This document shows, one piece after another, positions 9,301-18,500 of a stretch of 64,000 nucleotides of DNA. The stretch comes from an uncultured Prevotella sp. GTDB taxonomy: Bacteria; Bacteroidota; Bacteroidia; Bacteroidales; Bacteroidaceae. The stretch spans positions 17,178-81,177 of the forward strand of contig CAAGPV010000078.1 in the NCBI GenBank assembly GCA_900771975.1, in the 5' to 3' direction. Position 1 is the stretch's first letter, and every line of letters starts with the position of its first letter. The position numbers and the translations under genes are program-made. The notes below the pieces were generated by a model, which saw only the letters and a program-made list of their open reading frames with translations, made no database searches and had not been told where the DNA came from.

Positions 9301-12300
9301 TCTTACCCTTCCCAAGCGAACTTGGGGTGGCATGATGCGCAAGCTGGACACCAATGACTTCGAGGCTGCCAACATAGAGTATATAGAGTTCTGGATGCTT
9401 GATCCATTCATCTATAGCAGTCAGACAGCTGAAGCCAATCAGTATGGAGGTGATTTCTATATCGATTTGGGTGAGGTGAGCGAAGACATCCTCCACGACG
9501 GAAAGAAATTCTATGAGAGCGGAATGCCCGTTGATGGTTCTCAAAGCTGGACTACCACCCAGTGGGGACGCATACCAACACAAGCCACGGTCACTTATGC
9601 CTTTGCAACGAGCAGTGGAAGCCGTGCTTTGCAAGACGTGGGCTTTAACGGTTTGACCGATGCAGAGGAGCAACAGTTCGATTCCTATCAGGATTTCTTA
9701 ACCCAAGTAAGAGGAAAAGTGAATCAGGCCGTCTTCGATTCTATTTGGGCCGACCCCGCCAATGACGACTATCATTATTTCCGTGGAACGGATTTCGACC
9801 GCATTCAAGCTCCAATTTTGCAGCGATACAAGCGCATCAACAATCCTCAAGGCAACTCGCCCGACACCGACACACGCTCGGAAAGCTATGATACCTCTTA
9901 CAAGACCACTCCCGATGTGGAAGACATCAATCAGGATTACACCCTCAACGAGTATGAAAAATATTACCAATACCATGTGTCGATACGTCCAGAAGACTTG
10001 GTGGTGGGCCAAAACTTTATAGTGGATAAACGGGAAGTGTCACGTAAACTGCGTAATGGAAGCACCGGACACGCCACTTGGTATCAGTTTAGAATACCGT
10101 TGGACGAATATCAGAAGAAGGAAGGATCCATCAGCGATTTCTCCAGCATCCGCTTTATGCGAATGTTCTTGACCAACTTTGAGAAACCCATCGTCTTGCG
10201 TTTCGGCACCTTAGACCTTGTGCGTGGCGAGTGGCGTGTTTACGATCAGAACCTTACAAACTCGGCATCTACAAGCGGCAAACTTGCGGTGAGTGCTGTC
10301 AACCTTGAAGAAAATAGTGATAAAACGCCGGTCAACTATACACTTCCTCCTGGAATTGAACGTCCGCAAGACCCGACCCAGCCCCAGTTGGTACAATCCA
10401 ACGAGCAAGCTTTAGCCATGACGGTCAGTGATTTGGGCACCGGCGAGTCGAAGTGTGTGTACAAGAACACTACTCTTGACCTGCGTCAGTACAAGCGTTT
10501 GCAACTATTTGTTCACGCCAATGCCTTAGAACAAAACACTTCCAACCTGACAGACAACCAACTGGCAGTATTTGTTCGTTTGGGCTCCGACTATAAGAAC
10601 AACTACTACGAGTACGAAATTCCACTTTCCCTAACCCCTGAAGGCCACTACGACGGTATGAGTTTGGCTGGTTGTCAGGCCGTTTGGCCCGAGGCAAACA
10701 TGCTCGATGTCCCTTTAAGCGTTTTCACCGATGTCAAGAAACAACGCAATCAGGGGCGTGCCACAGGCATAGCCAGTTATAACCGTGAGTTTAGCACCTA
10801 CGACGAGAGCCATCCCAACAACAAGATTAGCATCATGGGTAATCCTACTCTTGGCGAAGTGAAAACGATGATAATCGGTGTTCGAAACCTAAGTGGCGAC
10901 CCCAAGAGCGGCGAGGTGTGGGTAAACGAGCTGCGCCTTTTAGAATACAACAATAAAGGAGGGTGGGCAGCCCAAGGCAATCTTAACGTCCAGCTCTCCG
11001 ATTTGGGCACAGTCAATGTGCAAGGACGTTATTCTACTGACGGTTTTGGCGGCTTGGAACAAGGTGTCAATGAGCGTTCTCAGGAAAGCGAAAGCAGGAT
11101 TGCAGTCACCACCAACATCGAATTGGGAAAGTTCTTCCCTGACAAGGCCAAGGTGAGTGCACCTCTTTATTATAGTGTGGAGAAGACCGAAAGTCGTCCA
11201 AAGTATAATCCTTTGGACACAGATATGCTTCTTGACGATGCCTTGCAATCCACTGCCAGCCAGCAAGAGCACGACTCCATAGAAGCCATAGCGGTCACCA
11301 AGAAGACCGTTACTAACTTTTCGCTCTCCAATGTGCGTGTTGGCATTCAGAACAAACGCCACCCGATGCCTTACGATCCTGCCAACTTCTCGTTCTCTTA
11401 TAGCCATAGCTATAGTCACACCACGGGCGAAACGACGGTCTATGAGGACGAACACAACTGGCGAGGTGCTCTCAATTACAGTTGGACACCTGTCTATAAG
11501 GCATGGGAACCTTTCAAGAAACTCATCAAGAGCAAGTCCAAATGGTTTGACATCCTAAAGCGTTTCGGTCTGAACTGGCTTCCTCAGAACGTTGCTTTCA
11601 ACACCGAGATGACGCGCAACTACTATGAATTGCAGGAGCGCGACATGGAATCAACAGAAAATTCTAAACTCCCACTAACGTTTAACGAGCAGTTTTTGTG
11701 GAACCGAGACTTCTCGTTGCGGTGGGATCTCACCCGAAATCTTCACTTAAACTTCCAAAGTGCCACCCATGCAGAGATAGAAGAGCCCTATACTCCAATC
11801 AACAAGGACTTGTATCCTGACCAGTATTCGGCATGGAAAGACTCTGTCAGGACGAGCATCAAGCACTGGGGAACACCCCTTGACTACCAGCAGAACTTTA
11901 CGGCCTCCTACAAGTTGCCACTCAATTTAATCCCCATTTTCGACTGGCTGAATGCAGATGCCAGTTACAGTTCTGCCTATACGTGGGTGCGTGGAACCGA
12001 TCTCGAAGACGGAACGTCGTTGGGTAATACTGTCACCACCAACCGCACGCTCAACCTTAATGGGACATTCAACATGGAACGCCTTTACAATCACATTCCG
12101 TTCCTCAAGAAAACCAATGACCGTTTTAACAAGAATACGCGTCCTGTCTCATCGAAGAGACAGGCGGGAGCGATTGCTAAAGGCCAAAAGAACAAACCCG
12201 TTGAAGACCCCAAGAAGAAGAAACTGCCCAAGAACAAACGCAGTTTTGAAAAGGAAGTGACGATAGCCGCCGACTCGGCCGTTATTGTTACACATAGCAA

Positions 12301-13939
12301 AAAGACCAAACGTATCATCGTTTCAGCAAAAGACAAGGACGGCCATCCGCTCAAGTTGAAATGGCGAAAGGTGGACGACAACAAGATAAAACTCTTCAAC
12401 AAGACCGATTCTGCCATCCGCATGAAGCTAACCGTTACCGCCAAGGAGCCCTTGGAGCAAAAAGGTTGGTACAAGACGGCACAGTGTTTGGCACGTGTAT
12501 TGATGATGGTGCGTAACGTGAGCGTGTCCTATCGCAATCAATACTCCATGTCTTTGCCCGGCTTTATGCCGACCATTGGCGATGCGTTTGGACAAACCCG
12601 TGGAACGGGAGCCTTGTCGCCGGGACTGGATTTCGCCTTCGGCTTCGTGGGAGACGATTACATCAACAAGGCTCGCGACAACAACTGGTTGCTCTTTAAC
12701 GACTCTGTTGCCACCCCTGCTACCACCAATAAGACCGAAGACTTGCAGCTTCGTGTGACGCTCGAGCCCGTCAAAAATCTCAAGATAGACCTTAATGCAA
12801 GCCGTACGCAAACTACGTCCAAGAGCATACAGTATATGTATGCTGGCAATCCCACAACCCAGAGCGGTACATTCACGATGACCACCATCTCGTTAGGGTC
12901 TGCTTTTGAGGGTATCGGCAATGCCAATGACGGTTATCGTAGCAAGACTTTCGAGAAGTTTGTCAACTCTTTGCTGGCTTACCGCAACCGGGTTGAAGCC
13001 CAGTATGCCGGTGCTTCCTATCCAGCCTCGATGGGTGGAGGAAAGTTTGATCCGGCTGTGGGAGCAGTGAATGCCTATAGTTCGGATGTCATGATACCAG
13101 CCTTCCTGCACGCTTATACCTCTATGGGGGGAAACAACCTTGACCTTTTCCCCGCTTTGACCTCATTGTTGCCCAACTGGTCCATACGTTATAGCGGTCT
13201 TGCCCAGTTGCCTTGGTTCCGTGATGTGTTCAAGAGCTTCAACCTCAACCATTCTTACAAGAGCATATATGCCGTTGGTGCCTATCAGAGTTACAGTACA
13301 TGGCAGGAGTATATGAATGGATTGGGCTTTGTGGCCGATGCTACCACAGGTGCACCCATACCGAGTTCCATGTACAATGTGGGACAGGTAAGCATCAACG
13401 AAGCCTTCTCGCCACTGTTGGGAGTGGATTTTACTTTGCAAAACAATATGACCGCCAAACTGGAATATCGTCAGACACGTGTGTTGTCGCTCTCTATGAC
13501 GAGTATACAGTTGAACGAAGCTACATCAAAGGACTGGGTGATAGGGTTGGGTTATAAGATTAACAACTTTAGTCTGTTTGGTGGTGGCAACCATCGCAAG
13601 GTGAAAGGAAATACCAAGAAGCCCGATGACAAGAACCAGCAGCAAAGCCAACGCCAACGTGGTCGCAACGGTTTAAATCACGATTTGAACCTGCGGTTCG
13701 ATTTAAGCTATCGCAAGCAGGCCGCAATCAGTCGTGACATAGCTACTCTGACAAGCGCTGCAAGCAGCGGCAACACGGCTTTCAAGTTGAGCTTTACCGC
13801 TGACTATACTCTTAGCAAACTCATCACCATGAGCTTCTATTACGACATGCAAACCAATACGCCATTGTTGTCAAGCAGTAGCTATCCCACCACCACCCAT
13901 GACTTTGGTTTCAATATGAAGCTTTCGCTTACACGTTAG
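6395..13939 (+). CDS. sprA: T9SS outer-membrane translocon protein SprA (Sov)
   Basis: SprA (called Sov in Porphyromonas) is a giant single-chain beta-barrel through which type IX secretion cargo crosses the outer membrane. The product has 2514 residues, in the family range of about 2400-2500. It starts with a signal peptide (RNNISFLVLLLLCVSVWTLA) and is rich in alternating polar/aromatic strands throughout, for example the run of FDQQNLKLKYEGKEDEI and VKLVEAGNVSFPSNNSLVQG (about residues 245-285), a conserved SprA stretch. A lysine-rich insert (NKKPVEDPKKKKLPKNKR, encoded near 12187-12240) interrupts the C-terminal part. The start used is TTG at 6395, 11 nt after the ruvA stop; no in-frame ATG lies upstream of the signal peptide. 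Cotranscription with ruvA is likely. Confidence 0.95.
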   Translation: MKYRNNISFLVLLLLCVSVWTLAGQMGWTSSAMPFLSLVAPPDTAKKVQMPELEIDDEAIPDSLLHPRWKVQRTTPVTFDDLRQGSYDLARPENMQQTVEYNDTLDRYIIGNKIGGTYVTAPIMMTPEEYRKWSESRSFSDYYRSKNQEILQTQGKEKFDFSDMHFSLGPAEKIFGPGGVRIKTQGTAELKFGATLKNIDNPSLPIRNRKTTTMDFDEKINLNVNGKVGDKVNMNLNYNTDATFDFDQQNLKLKYEGKEDEIVKLVEAGNVSFPSNNSLVQGASSLFGVRTDFQFGKLKLQTVLSQKKSSSKSVSSKGGKQLTPFEIDVADYEENRHFFLSQYFRDKYDASMKTLPNLTTGVTINRVEIWVTNKTGTTQNTRNIIALTDLGEGNKVSNTALWGSGAGSVPSNNANSEYTMMTTAYAGARDIDQASTVLEGGGLVGGADYEKLSNARLLNSSEYTVNQALGYVSLKTSLQTDQVLAIAYEYTYGGQTYQVGEFSSDVTNANQALFVKSLKNTSNNPQQGNWDLMMKNVYYLASTVEKEKFRLDVKYQSDTTGVYLSYIPEAQVKDKPIIKLLGADRLDNNNRTNPNGYFDYVEGYTVSNGRVFFPAAEPFGEAMYQALVKSGVSDSKARQYAFTELYDSTKTIAKQIAEKDKYQLVGQFRGTTANVISLGAYNVPQGSVVVTAGGVTLTEGSDYSVDYSAGEVTILNQSIIDAGTAVNVSLESNTDYAQERKTMLGLNWEYDFSKNFQLGGTFMHLSEQALTTKVNMGSEPLNNTIWGLNLNWKKESQWLTNMLDKLPFLHLTQPSNISLSAEFAQLIAGQSKGTQDNASYLDDFENTKNAIDVSQPTSWIISSVPSDFPEHTDKTTLQSGYWRSLLAWYNIDPLFTRRSSSLTPAHIKSDLDQLSNHYVREIYVNELFPNRDQSSYNGATSTLPILNLAYYPQERGPYNFNPDLDANGHLTLPKRTWGGMMRKLDTNDFEAANIEYIEFWMLDPFIYSSQTAEANQYGGDFYIDLGEVSEDILHDGKKFYESGMPVDGSQSWTTTQWGRIPTQATVTYAFATSSGSRALQDVGFNGLTDAEEQQFDSYQDFLTQVRGKVNQAVFDSIWADPANDDYHYFRGTDFDRIQAPILQRYKRINNPQGNSPDTDTRSESYDTSYKTTPDVEDINQDYTLNEYEKYYQYHVSIRPEDLVVGQNFIVDKREVSRKLRNGSTGHATWYQFRIPLDEYQKKEGSISDFSSIRFMRMFLTNFEKPIVLRFGTLDLVRGEWRVYDQNLTNSASTSGKLAVSAVNLEENSDKTPVNYTLPPGIERPQDPTQPQLVQSNEQALAMTVSDLGTGESKCVYKNTTLDLRQYKRLQLFVHANALEQNTSNLTDNQLAVFVRLGSDYKNNYYEYEIPLSLTPEGHYDGMSLAGCQAVWPEANMLDVPLSVFTDVKKQRNQGRATGIASYNREFSTYDESHPNNKISIMGNPTLGEVKTMIIGVRNLSGDPKSGEVWVNELRLLEYNNKGGWAAQGNLNVQLSDLGTVNVQGRYSTDGFGGLEQGVNERSQESESRIAVTTNIELGKFFPDKAKVSAPLYYSVEKTESRPKYNPLDTDMLLDDALQSTASQQEHDSIEAIAVTKKTVTNFSLSNVRVGIQNKRHPMPYDPANFSFSYSHSYSHTTGETTVYEDEHNWRGALNYSWTPVYKAWEPFKKLIKSKSKWFDILKRFGLNWLPQNVAFNTEMTRNYYELQERDMESTENSKLPLTFNEQFLWNRDFSLRWDLTRNLHLNFQSATHAEIEEPYTPINKDLYPDQYSAWKDSVRTSIKHWGTPLDYQQNFTASYKLPLNLIPIFDWLNADASYSSAYTWVRGTDLEDGTSLGNTVTTNRTLNLNGTFNMERLYNHIPFLKKTNDRFNKNTRPVSSKRQAGAIAKGQKNKPVEDPKKKKLPKNKRSFEKEVTIAADSAVIVTHSKKTKRIIVSAKDKDGHPLKLKWRKVDDNKIKLFNKTDSAIRMKLTVTAKEPLEQKGWYKTAQCLARVLMMVRNVSVSYRNQYSMSLPGFMPTIGDAFGQTRGTGALSPGLDFAFGFVGDDYINKARDNNWLLFNDSVATPATTNKTEDLQLRVTLEPVKNLKIDLNASRTQTTSKSIQYMYAGNPTTQSGTFTMTTISLGSAFEGIGNANDGYRSKTFEKFVNSLLAYRNRVEAQYAGASYPASMGGGKFDPAVGAVNAYSSDVMIPAFLHAYTSMGGNNLDLFPALTSLLPNWSIRYSGLAQLPWFRDVFKSFNLNHSYKSIYAVGAYQSYSTWQEYMNGLGFVADATTGAPIPSSMYNVGQVSINEAFSPLLGVDFTLQNNMTAKLEYRQTRVLSLSMTSIQLNEATSKDWVIGLGYKINNFSLFGGGNHRKVKGNTKKPDDKNQQQSQRQRGRNGLNHDLNLRFDLSYRKQAAISRDIATLTSAASSGNTAFKLSFTADYTLSKLITMSFYYDMQTNTPLLSSSSYPTTTHDFGFNMKLSLTR

Positions 13940-13966
13940 TAGTGTGGATGTGATGGGTAAGCAACT

Positions 13967-13983
13967 GAAAAATCCTATTTTTC
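13967..13983. terminator. Weak hairpin between sprA and the hydrolase gene
   Basis: GAAAAAT / ATTTTTC form a 7-bp stem with a 3-nt loop, partly overlapping the 3' end of the convergent hydrolase gene. It is the only stop-like structure in the 35-nt gap and is weak. Confidence 0.3.
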
Positions 13984-15156
13984 TGGCTTTAGCCATTGGT
14001 CAAGAAAGCTGAAAGCCCGCTCTTGCACGTCTATACCGCAGTGGTGTGGCATATCCCAAAGCTCTGTTTCGAGGCGGTTGTCTGCCTGCTGGCTCTTCCA
14101 CACGTTGTGCATTGTTGCATAGGCATCTTCAACTCCCTTTACCGGAAAGAGCTTGTCTTGGGTTCCACCTATGAAGAGCATGGGCTTGGGACAAGCTATG
14201 GAGGCTATGTGGGGGTAGTCTAAGTATTGGCGTAGCCCAGGAATGCAGTTGGCGAAGCCCCCGTTTTCGGTGCGTTTGTTGTGTAAGGACAACTGTGCTC
14301 GGGTTGTCACCATCCAGCAAATGCAGACACCTGCAGCAATTTTCTCGGACAGTGCTGCCAACATCCACGAGCGGTAGGCTCCCATCGAAAAGCCAAAACA
14401 GCCTATGCGCTTTGCGTCTACACAGGGTAGGGAGGCAAGAAAGTCTGTTGCAGCAATGTCGTCGTAGGTCATAAAAGCCGATAAGTCGCGTCCCAGCATC
14501 ATCATGTTGCCGGCAATGATGTCATACTTTTTTCGGTCTACCCCCTCTTTGCGTCCTCGTTCTCCCCAAAGGGGCGCATCTAAAGCCAGTACCACATAGC
14601 CACGTTTGGCCAGTTCGTCTCCAACGTAACGACCGTCGTAAAGCTTTTCTACCCATGCCTGTGCATCTGCTGCCACCTCACTGTTTTCGGCAATGGGGCG
14701 GACCACTTTTTCCTTTCCGATAAACAGATGGCCTCCATGGTCGTGTAAAGCAATGACGGCAGGGTGGGGCTTGTCGCCCTTTGGTACAAGCAAATAGGCT
14801 GTAATGCGAGCATAGGCGTTGATGTTGAAGCAAATCTTTTTGGCTATATACCCGTCTCGTAGTTCGGTGGCCATTACCTCATAGTTGAACTGGCTGGCCC
14901 GTTTGGGTGGCTGCATCATGCAGTTGAAGACGGTTTGTCGGGCTGATTTTTTCCACAAAGTAAAGTCTGTGATGGAGCTATTGCCCCATGCCTGGGGATA
15001 GGTGAGCTCCTCTTGCAGCGAGTCGACATAGCAAGGAAGGTCGTGAACATATTCAAATTGCTCACGTTTTTGCAGCGATTGTGCTGCAATGGGCAGTGAC
15101 AGGAAGAGGCCAATGGCCATGGCGAGGTTGTGTGTTTGGAAGCGATGGTGTTTCAT
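13975..15156 (-). CDS. Secreted alpha/beta hydrolase (acetyl xylan esterase/dienelactone hydrolase-like)
   Basis: The protein has an alpha/beta hydrolase core. Counted from the ATG at 15156, the nucleophile is Ser257 in GCFGFSMGAYRSW, the acid is probably Asp334 in GGTQDKLFPV, and the base is His371 or His372 in MPHHCGID. An oxyanion segment, ALHDHGGH, precedes the nucleophile. A signal peptide (MKHHRFQTHNLAMAIGLFLS...AAQ) points to a periplasmic or lipid-anchored-free secreted enzyme. It resembles the bacteroidetal Abhydrolase_7-like esterases, many of which act on acylated glycans; the real substrate is unknown. An ATG at 15174 would add six residues. I prefer 15156 because a -7-like box, TAACTTTG (15162-15169), lies between the two. 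Confidence 0.8.
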   Translation of the reverse strand: MKHHRFQTHNLAMAIGLFLSLPIAAQSLQKREQFEYVHDLPCYVDSLQEELTYPQAWGNSSITDFTLWKKSARQTVFNCMMQPPKRASQFNYEVMATELRDGYIAKKICFNINAYARITAYLLVPKGDKPHPAVIALHDHGGHLFIGKEKVVRPIAENSEVAADAQAWVEKLYDGRYVGDELAKRGYVVLALDAPLWGERGRKEGVDRKKYDIIAGNMMMLGRDLSAFMTYDDIAATDFLASLPCVDAKRIGCFGFSMGAYRSWMLAALSEKIAAGVCICWMVTTRAQLSLHNKRTENGGFANCIPGLRQYLDYPHIASIACPKPMLFIGGTQDKLFPVKGVEDAYATMHNVWKSQQADNRLETELWDMPHHCGIDVQERAFSFLDQWLKPEK

Positions 15157-15207
15157 GGTGTCAAAGTTACGCAATTTTTTTCAAACATGTGCCCACAAAA
15201 CAACAAA

Positions 15208-15238
15208 TCGGCTATCCCTCAAAATGAAGGATAGCCGA
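15208..15238 (-). terminator. Intrinsic terminator after the 81-residue peptide gene
   Basis: A 10-bp stem, TCGGCTATCC / GGATAGCCGA, encloses an 11-nt loop. On the minus strand it is followed by a T-rich tract (ATTTGTTGTTTTG). Confidence 0.75.
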
Positions 15239-15275
15239 AGTAGCGAGTTTTATTTTTTATTGAAGTCAGGTGTGT

Positions 15276-15521
15276 TTAATCGTCCCAGTTGGCCCAAGGG
15301 TTGTCCTTGCCACGGTTGCCAGTACCTTCAGCATTCTGTCCGTGAATGAAGGTTTGGCCGGCAGTGGCGTTCCTAATCTCTTGAAGGTTGCCTCCTGTTA
15401 TCACCCATTCGCTCTCTGCCTGCATACTTGTTGCACGTGTGCCTTTAAGAGTAGCGGCTATGAAACTTTCCGTTTCTACCATTACATGGTCTATTGTGGG
15501 CTTTACATAAACTTTTTTCAT
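15276..15521 (-). CDS. Small 81-residue protein of unknown function (MKKxYxKPxI type)
   Basis: I do not recognise a defined family. The protein begins MKKVYVKPTIDHVMVETES, a pattern I associate with many short, poorly annotated Bacteroidales proteins, and ends in a polar, Gly/Asn/Asp/Trp-rich tail (GNRGKDNPWANWDD). It has no signal peptide, membrane segment or cysteine. The gene lies 29 nt after the large leucine-rich-repeat gene on the same strand and is followed by a good terminator, so the two form a transcription unit. It could be an accessory or precursor peptide tied to the surface protein; that is inference. Confidence 0.6.
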   Translation of the reverse strand: MKKVYVKPTIDHVMVETESFIAATLKGTRATSMQAESEWVITGGNLQEIRNATAGQTFIHGQNAEGTGNRGKDNPWANWDD

Positions 15522-15550
15522 TTCTTCAGATTTCTAATTAGCGGTTAGTC

Positions 15551-18500
15551 TTATTTTACGATAAACTTCTTTCCTGCAATGATGTAGACGCCTTTCGGAA
15601 GCCCTTCAACGTTACCGTTGTGTGCCACCACTTGTCCGTTCAGGTTGTAGACAGTGGCATTCTCCACGCTCTGTATGCTGCCGTTGGCGGTCATGTGTCC
15701 TATGGCAGTGGCGTTGCCTTCATCGAAAGCAAGTTTTACCTTTGTGTCTCCTGAAGGATTTGGCAAGGCGTCTTCGTGGGCGTCACGTTGTTCTGTGTCA
15801 CTGCTGCAGGAGAAAGCCCACTTGCCGGCCTCTTTGTCTGGTATGGTCCATGTTGCCTCTTCGACGTTGAAGTGGCCCACTATTGAGGTGTAGGCGTTCC
15901 AGTTCTTGATGGTAGGCTTTTCGGTCTGATAGAAATAGTTGACCCAACCATTGGTGTTTGTCGGGTCTTCACACCATGCCAGGAAATAAGCATAGGTGGG
16001 AATGTATTGCTTGGTGTAGCTTCCCAAGAATGTGTACATATAGGGGTTGCCATCAGTTGTGTTCAGAAGATTGCCGTTTTCGTCCTTTGCCTGTACCGTA
16101 ATGCAGCAAGGGTCGTCAGTGGTTTGCGGACGAGGATGCTTGCCCACCTCATCTGTAATCTTCTTTGTTGCCTCTTTCAGCGTTTCATACTGCTCGTCCG
16201 AAAGGGTGAAGGTTGGCCCTGTGTAGGCTTCACCATTCTCAGATGTATAGGTTTTCAGAGCCGGCTTAATCATGTAGGGCATACGCCACTTGAGCACATC
16301 GCCTGTGTAGGTGTTGTCCTTGGCTTCCTGTACGAGGTCTTTACCGAACTCCAGACAAATGAGGTTTTTGGTGTAGTCGCGCGTAACACCTGTAAGTGTG
16401 CAGAGTTTTGTACCCTCGCCCCATGTGTCTTCTATCTGTTGTGCGGTCATGTTGAATGGCAAGCAGATAGTCCACCAGTTGTTGTCGCTGGTAGAGAAGT
16501 GCCATTTCTTGTCGTCGGGATTAAAATAGTCGTATGCACCCACCAGCACAAACTGGTGCCAGCCTATCCATGTGTCATTCTGTTCCAATATGCTTTCGGT
16601 GCTTCCTTCGGTGTAGTTGGGGTTCTTGGGAGCAAAACTGTTATAGATGGCGTTCTCGCCGCTGATGGCTTTCAAGCCATACTTTTTTGCATAATCTTTG
16701 AGATTTCCGTCTTTGTCAGCCAAGTCTTCACGCTTATTATATTTCTCTCCTTTTCCGCCATAAAGACTTCCAGTCTCATCGCGCTCAGTCCAGTTATTCC
16801 ATGTGTAACCCGTATTAGCCTGGTTGAAGGAACGTTGCCATTCATCGTGGGTGGGCCAGATGAAGACATTACCGTTACCGTCTGTGGTGCCGGCTTCGTC
16901 AACAAGCGAGTAGTCGCGTTGCAAGTCTGTAAACAACTCAGCTTTTGCCTTGGGCAGTCCGTTGGGGAAGTGAAGGATGCCAAAGAGTTTATCCTTTGCA
17001 TTTTGGTAGTTCTTACGGGTGATGGGATGACTTCCGTCAAAGCCACCCCAACCTTGAAGTGTACCGGAAGAGAAGGCGTCTTTTTCGCAATAAGGCACTT
17101 CTTTGGCTTTGTTGAGGCTGACATACACATCGGTAAACTGCTCAACGTTGGCAAACGCGTTTTTCTCGATGCGTTTCAGGTTGGTGGGAAGTTGCACAGT
17201 GTGCTCGGTATTCTCATCGGTGATGTCGGGCTCTTGCTCCTGAAACTTACCTCCTACCAAATAGCCGCTTTTTCCGGCCTTATTTTCAGCCGTGGTATAG
17301 ACAAGTACCAAGTTAGCGATGTTTTTGAATGCACAACTTCCTATTTCGGTGTAATTGGCAGGAATGCAGATGCTCTGAAGCTTTGTTACACCTTGCGGGC
17401 AAAAACTGCTTGGTAGACGATAGACGCTTTCGTCAGTAGGGAGTTTTATGCTGGTCAGTGTATTCCCATAGCCCATCTGGCTCAGGCAGAGGTCGTTTTG
17501 TGCGGCTTTTTTCTCTTCTTCACTAATGTTCTCGCCCTTGTTCCACAGGCGTAGATGGGAATAGTCGAAATCGGTAGCATTCGTGAAATCAAGTATTCCC
17601 GTAACATCGGTTCCTGTTTTTCCTTGCGTGATGGCTCCATTATTATCTTTTTCTGAGACTGTCAGATGGCCGTTTTCGTCCACTTTGATATCCCTTGCAG
17701 CCAAATCTTTAGCATAAGCAAGTCCGGAGAGTTGGTATTTGTGGGCTGAGCGAAGGTGATTTTTGTCCATCAATTCGGCAATGCTGTAAATACCTCCGCG
17801 TTCGTTGCTGCTGATGACGATAGAGTTTCTAATGGAGTCGGGGGTTAGTTGTTCGCTGATTTTTATACCCACAGCCTTCAGGTTTTTGCAAGCGTTCTCT
17901 CCTTCAAACCAGTTGTTGAAGGTGGGGTCGGTAGGATAGTCATCGTTTTCGGGAAGAACGAGATATTCAATATATTCGTTTGTATATTTGTCCAAGGCTG
18001 GGTTGATGTCTATTTCATTGCCGTCAGCATCCACGTGTGTAAGGTTGCTGAGGTCGAGCCGGTTATTCTTGATACCTTTAAAAAAGTCAAAGTCATCTAT
18101 ATTGATATTGCCAAAGAAGACTTCTTTATACGCATCGTTTATATCGCTTTGGTAGTAATGATCGTTTTTGAAGGTTGCCAGTGCTCCCGCTTCAGCAGAA
18201 TATCCATATAAATAATAGGGGTTATCGGAGGACCCATAGGCACATACCAACTGCATAAATGCTTTGGCTGCAGCACCTTCTCCCAGTTTTATGTTTTTGA
18301 GATTGTCTTCCCATTGATCTAAATTGGTGGCTCCGGTAGGCAGGGTGAGGGCCTTTACGTGAGGATTGGTGAAGGTCTCAAGTGTGCCACCTTCCCAACC
18401 ACCGAATACGTTGGCCAAGACCAAACGTTTTACGTTGACGTTGTTGAGCGCAACAAGGATGTCTTTGTCATTGCCTTTTCCCAAGTTTTGATTTGTGTCA

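Noticed and set aside
16007..17416. A 469-codon open frame on the plus strand opposite the LRR protein gene
   Set aside because: It is antisense to a protein with signal peptide, repeats and sorting end, and its product is Cys/Phe/Val-rich without any domain. Long antisense frames arise from the codon bias of the real gene.
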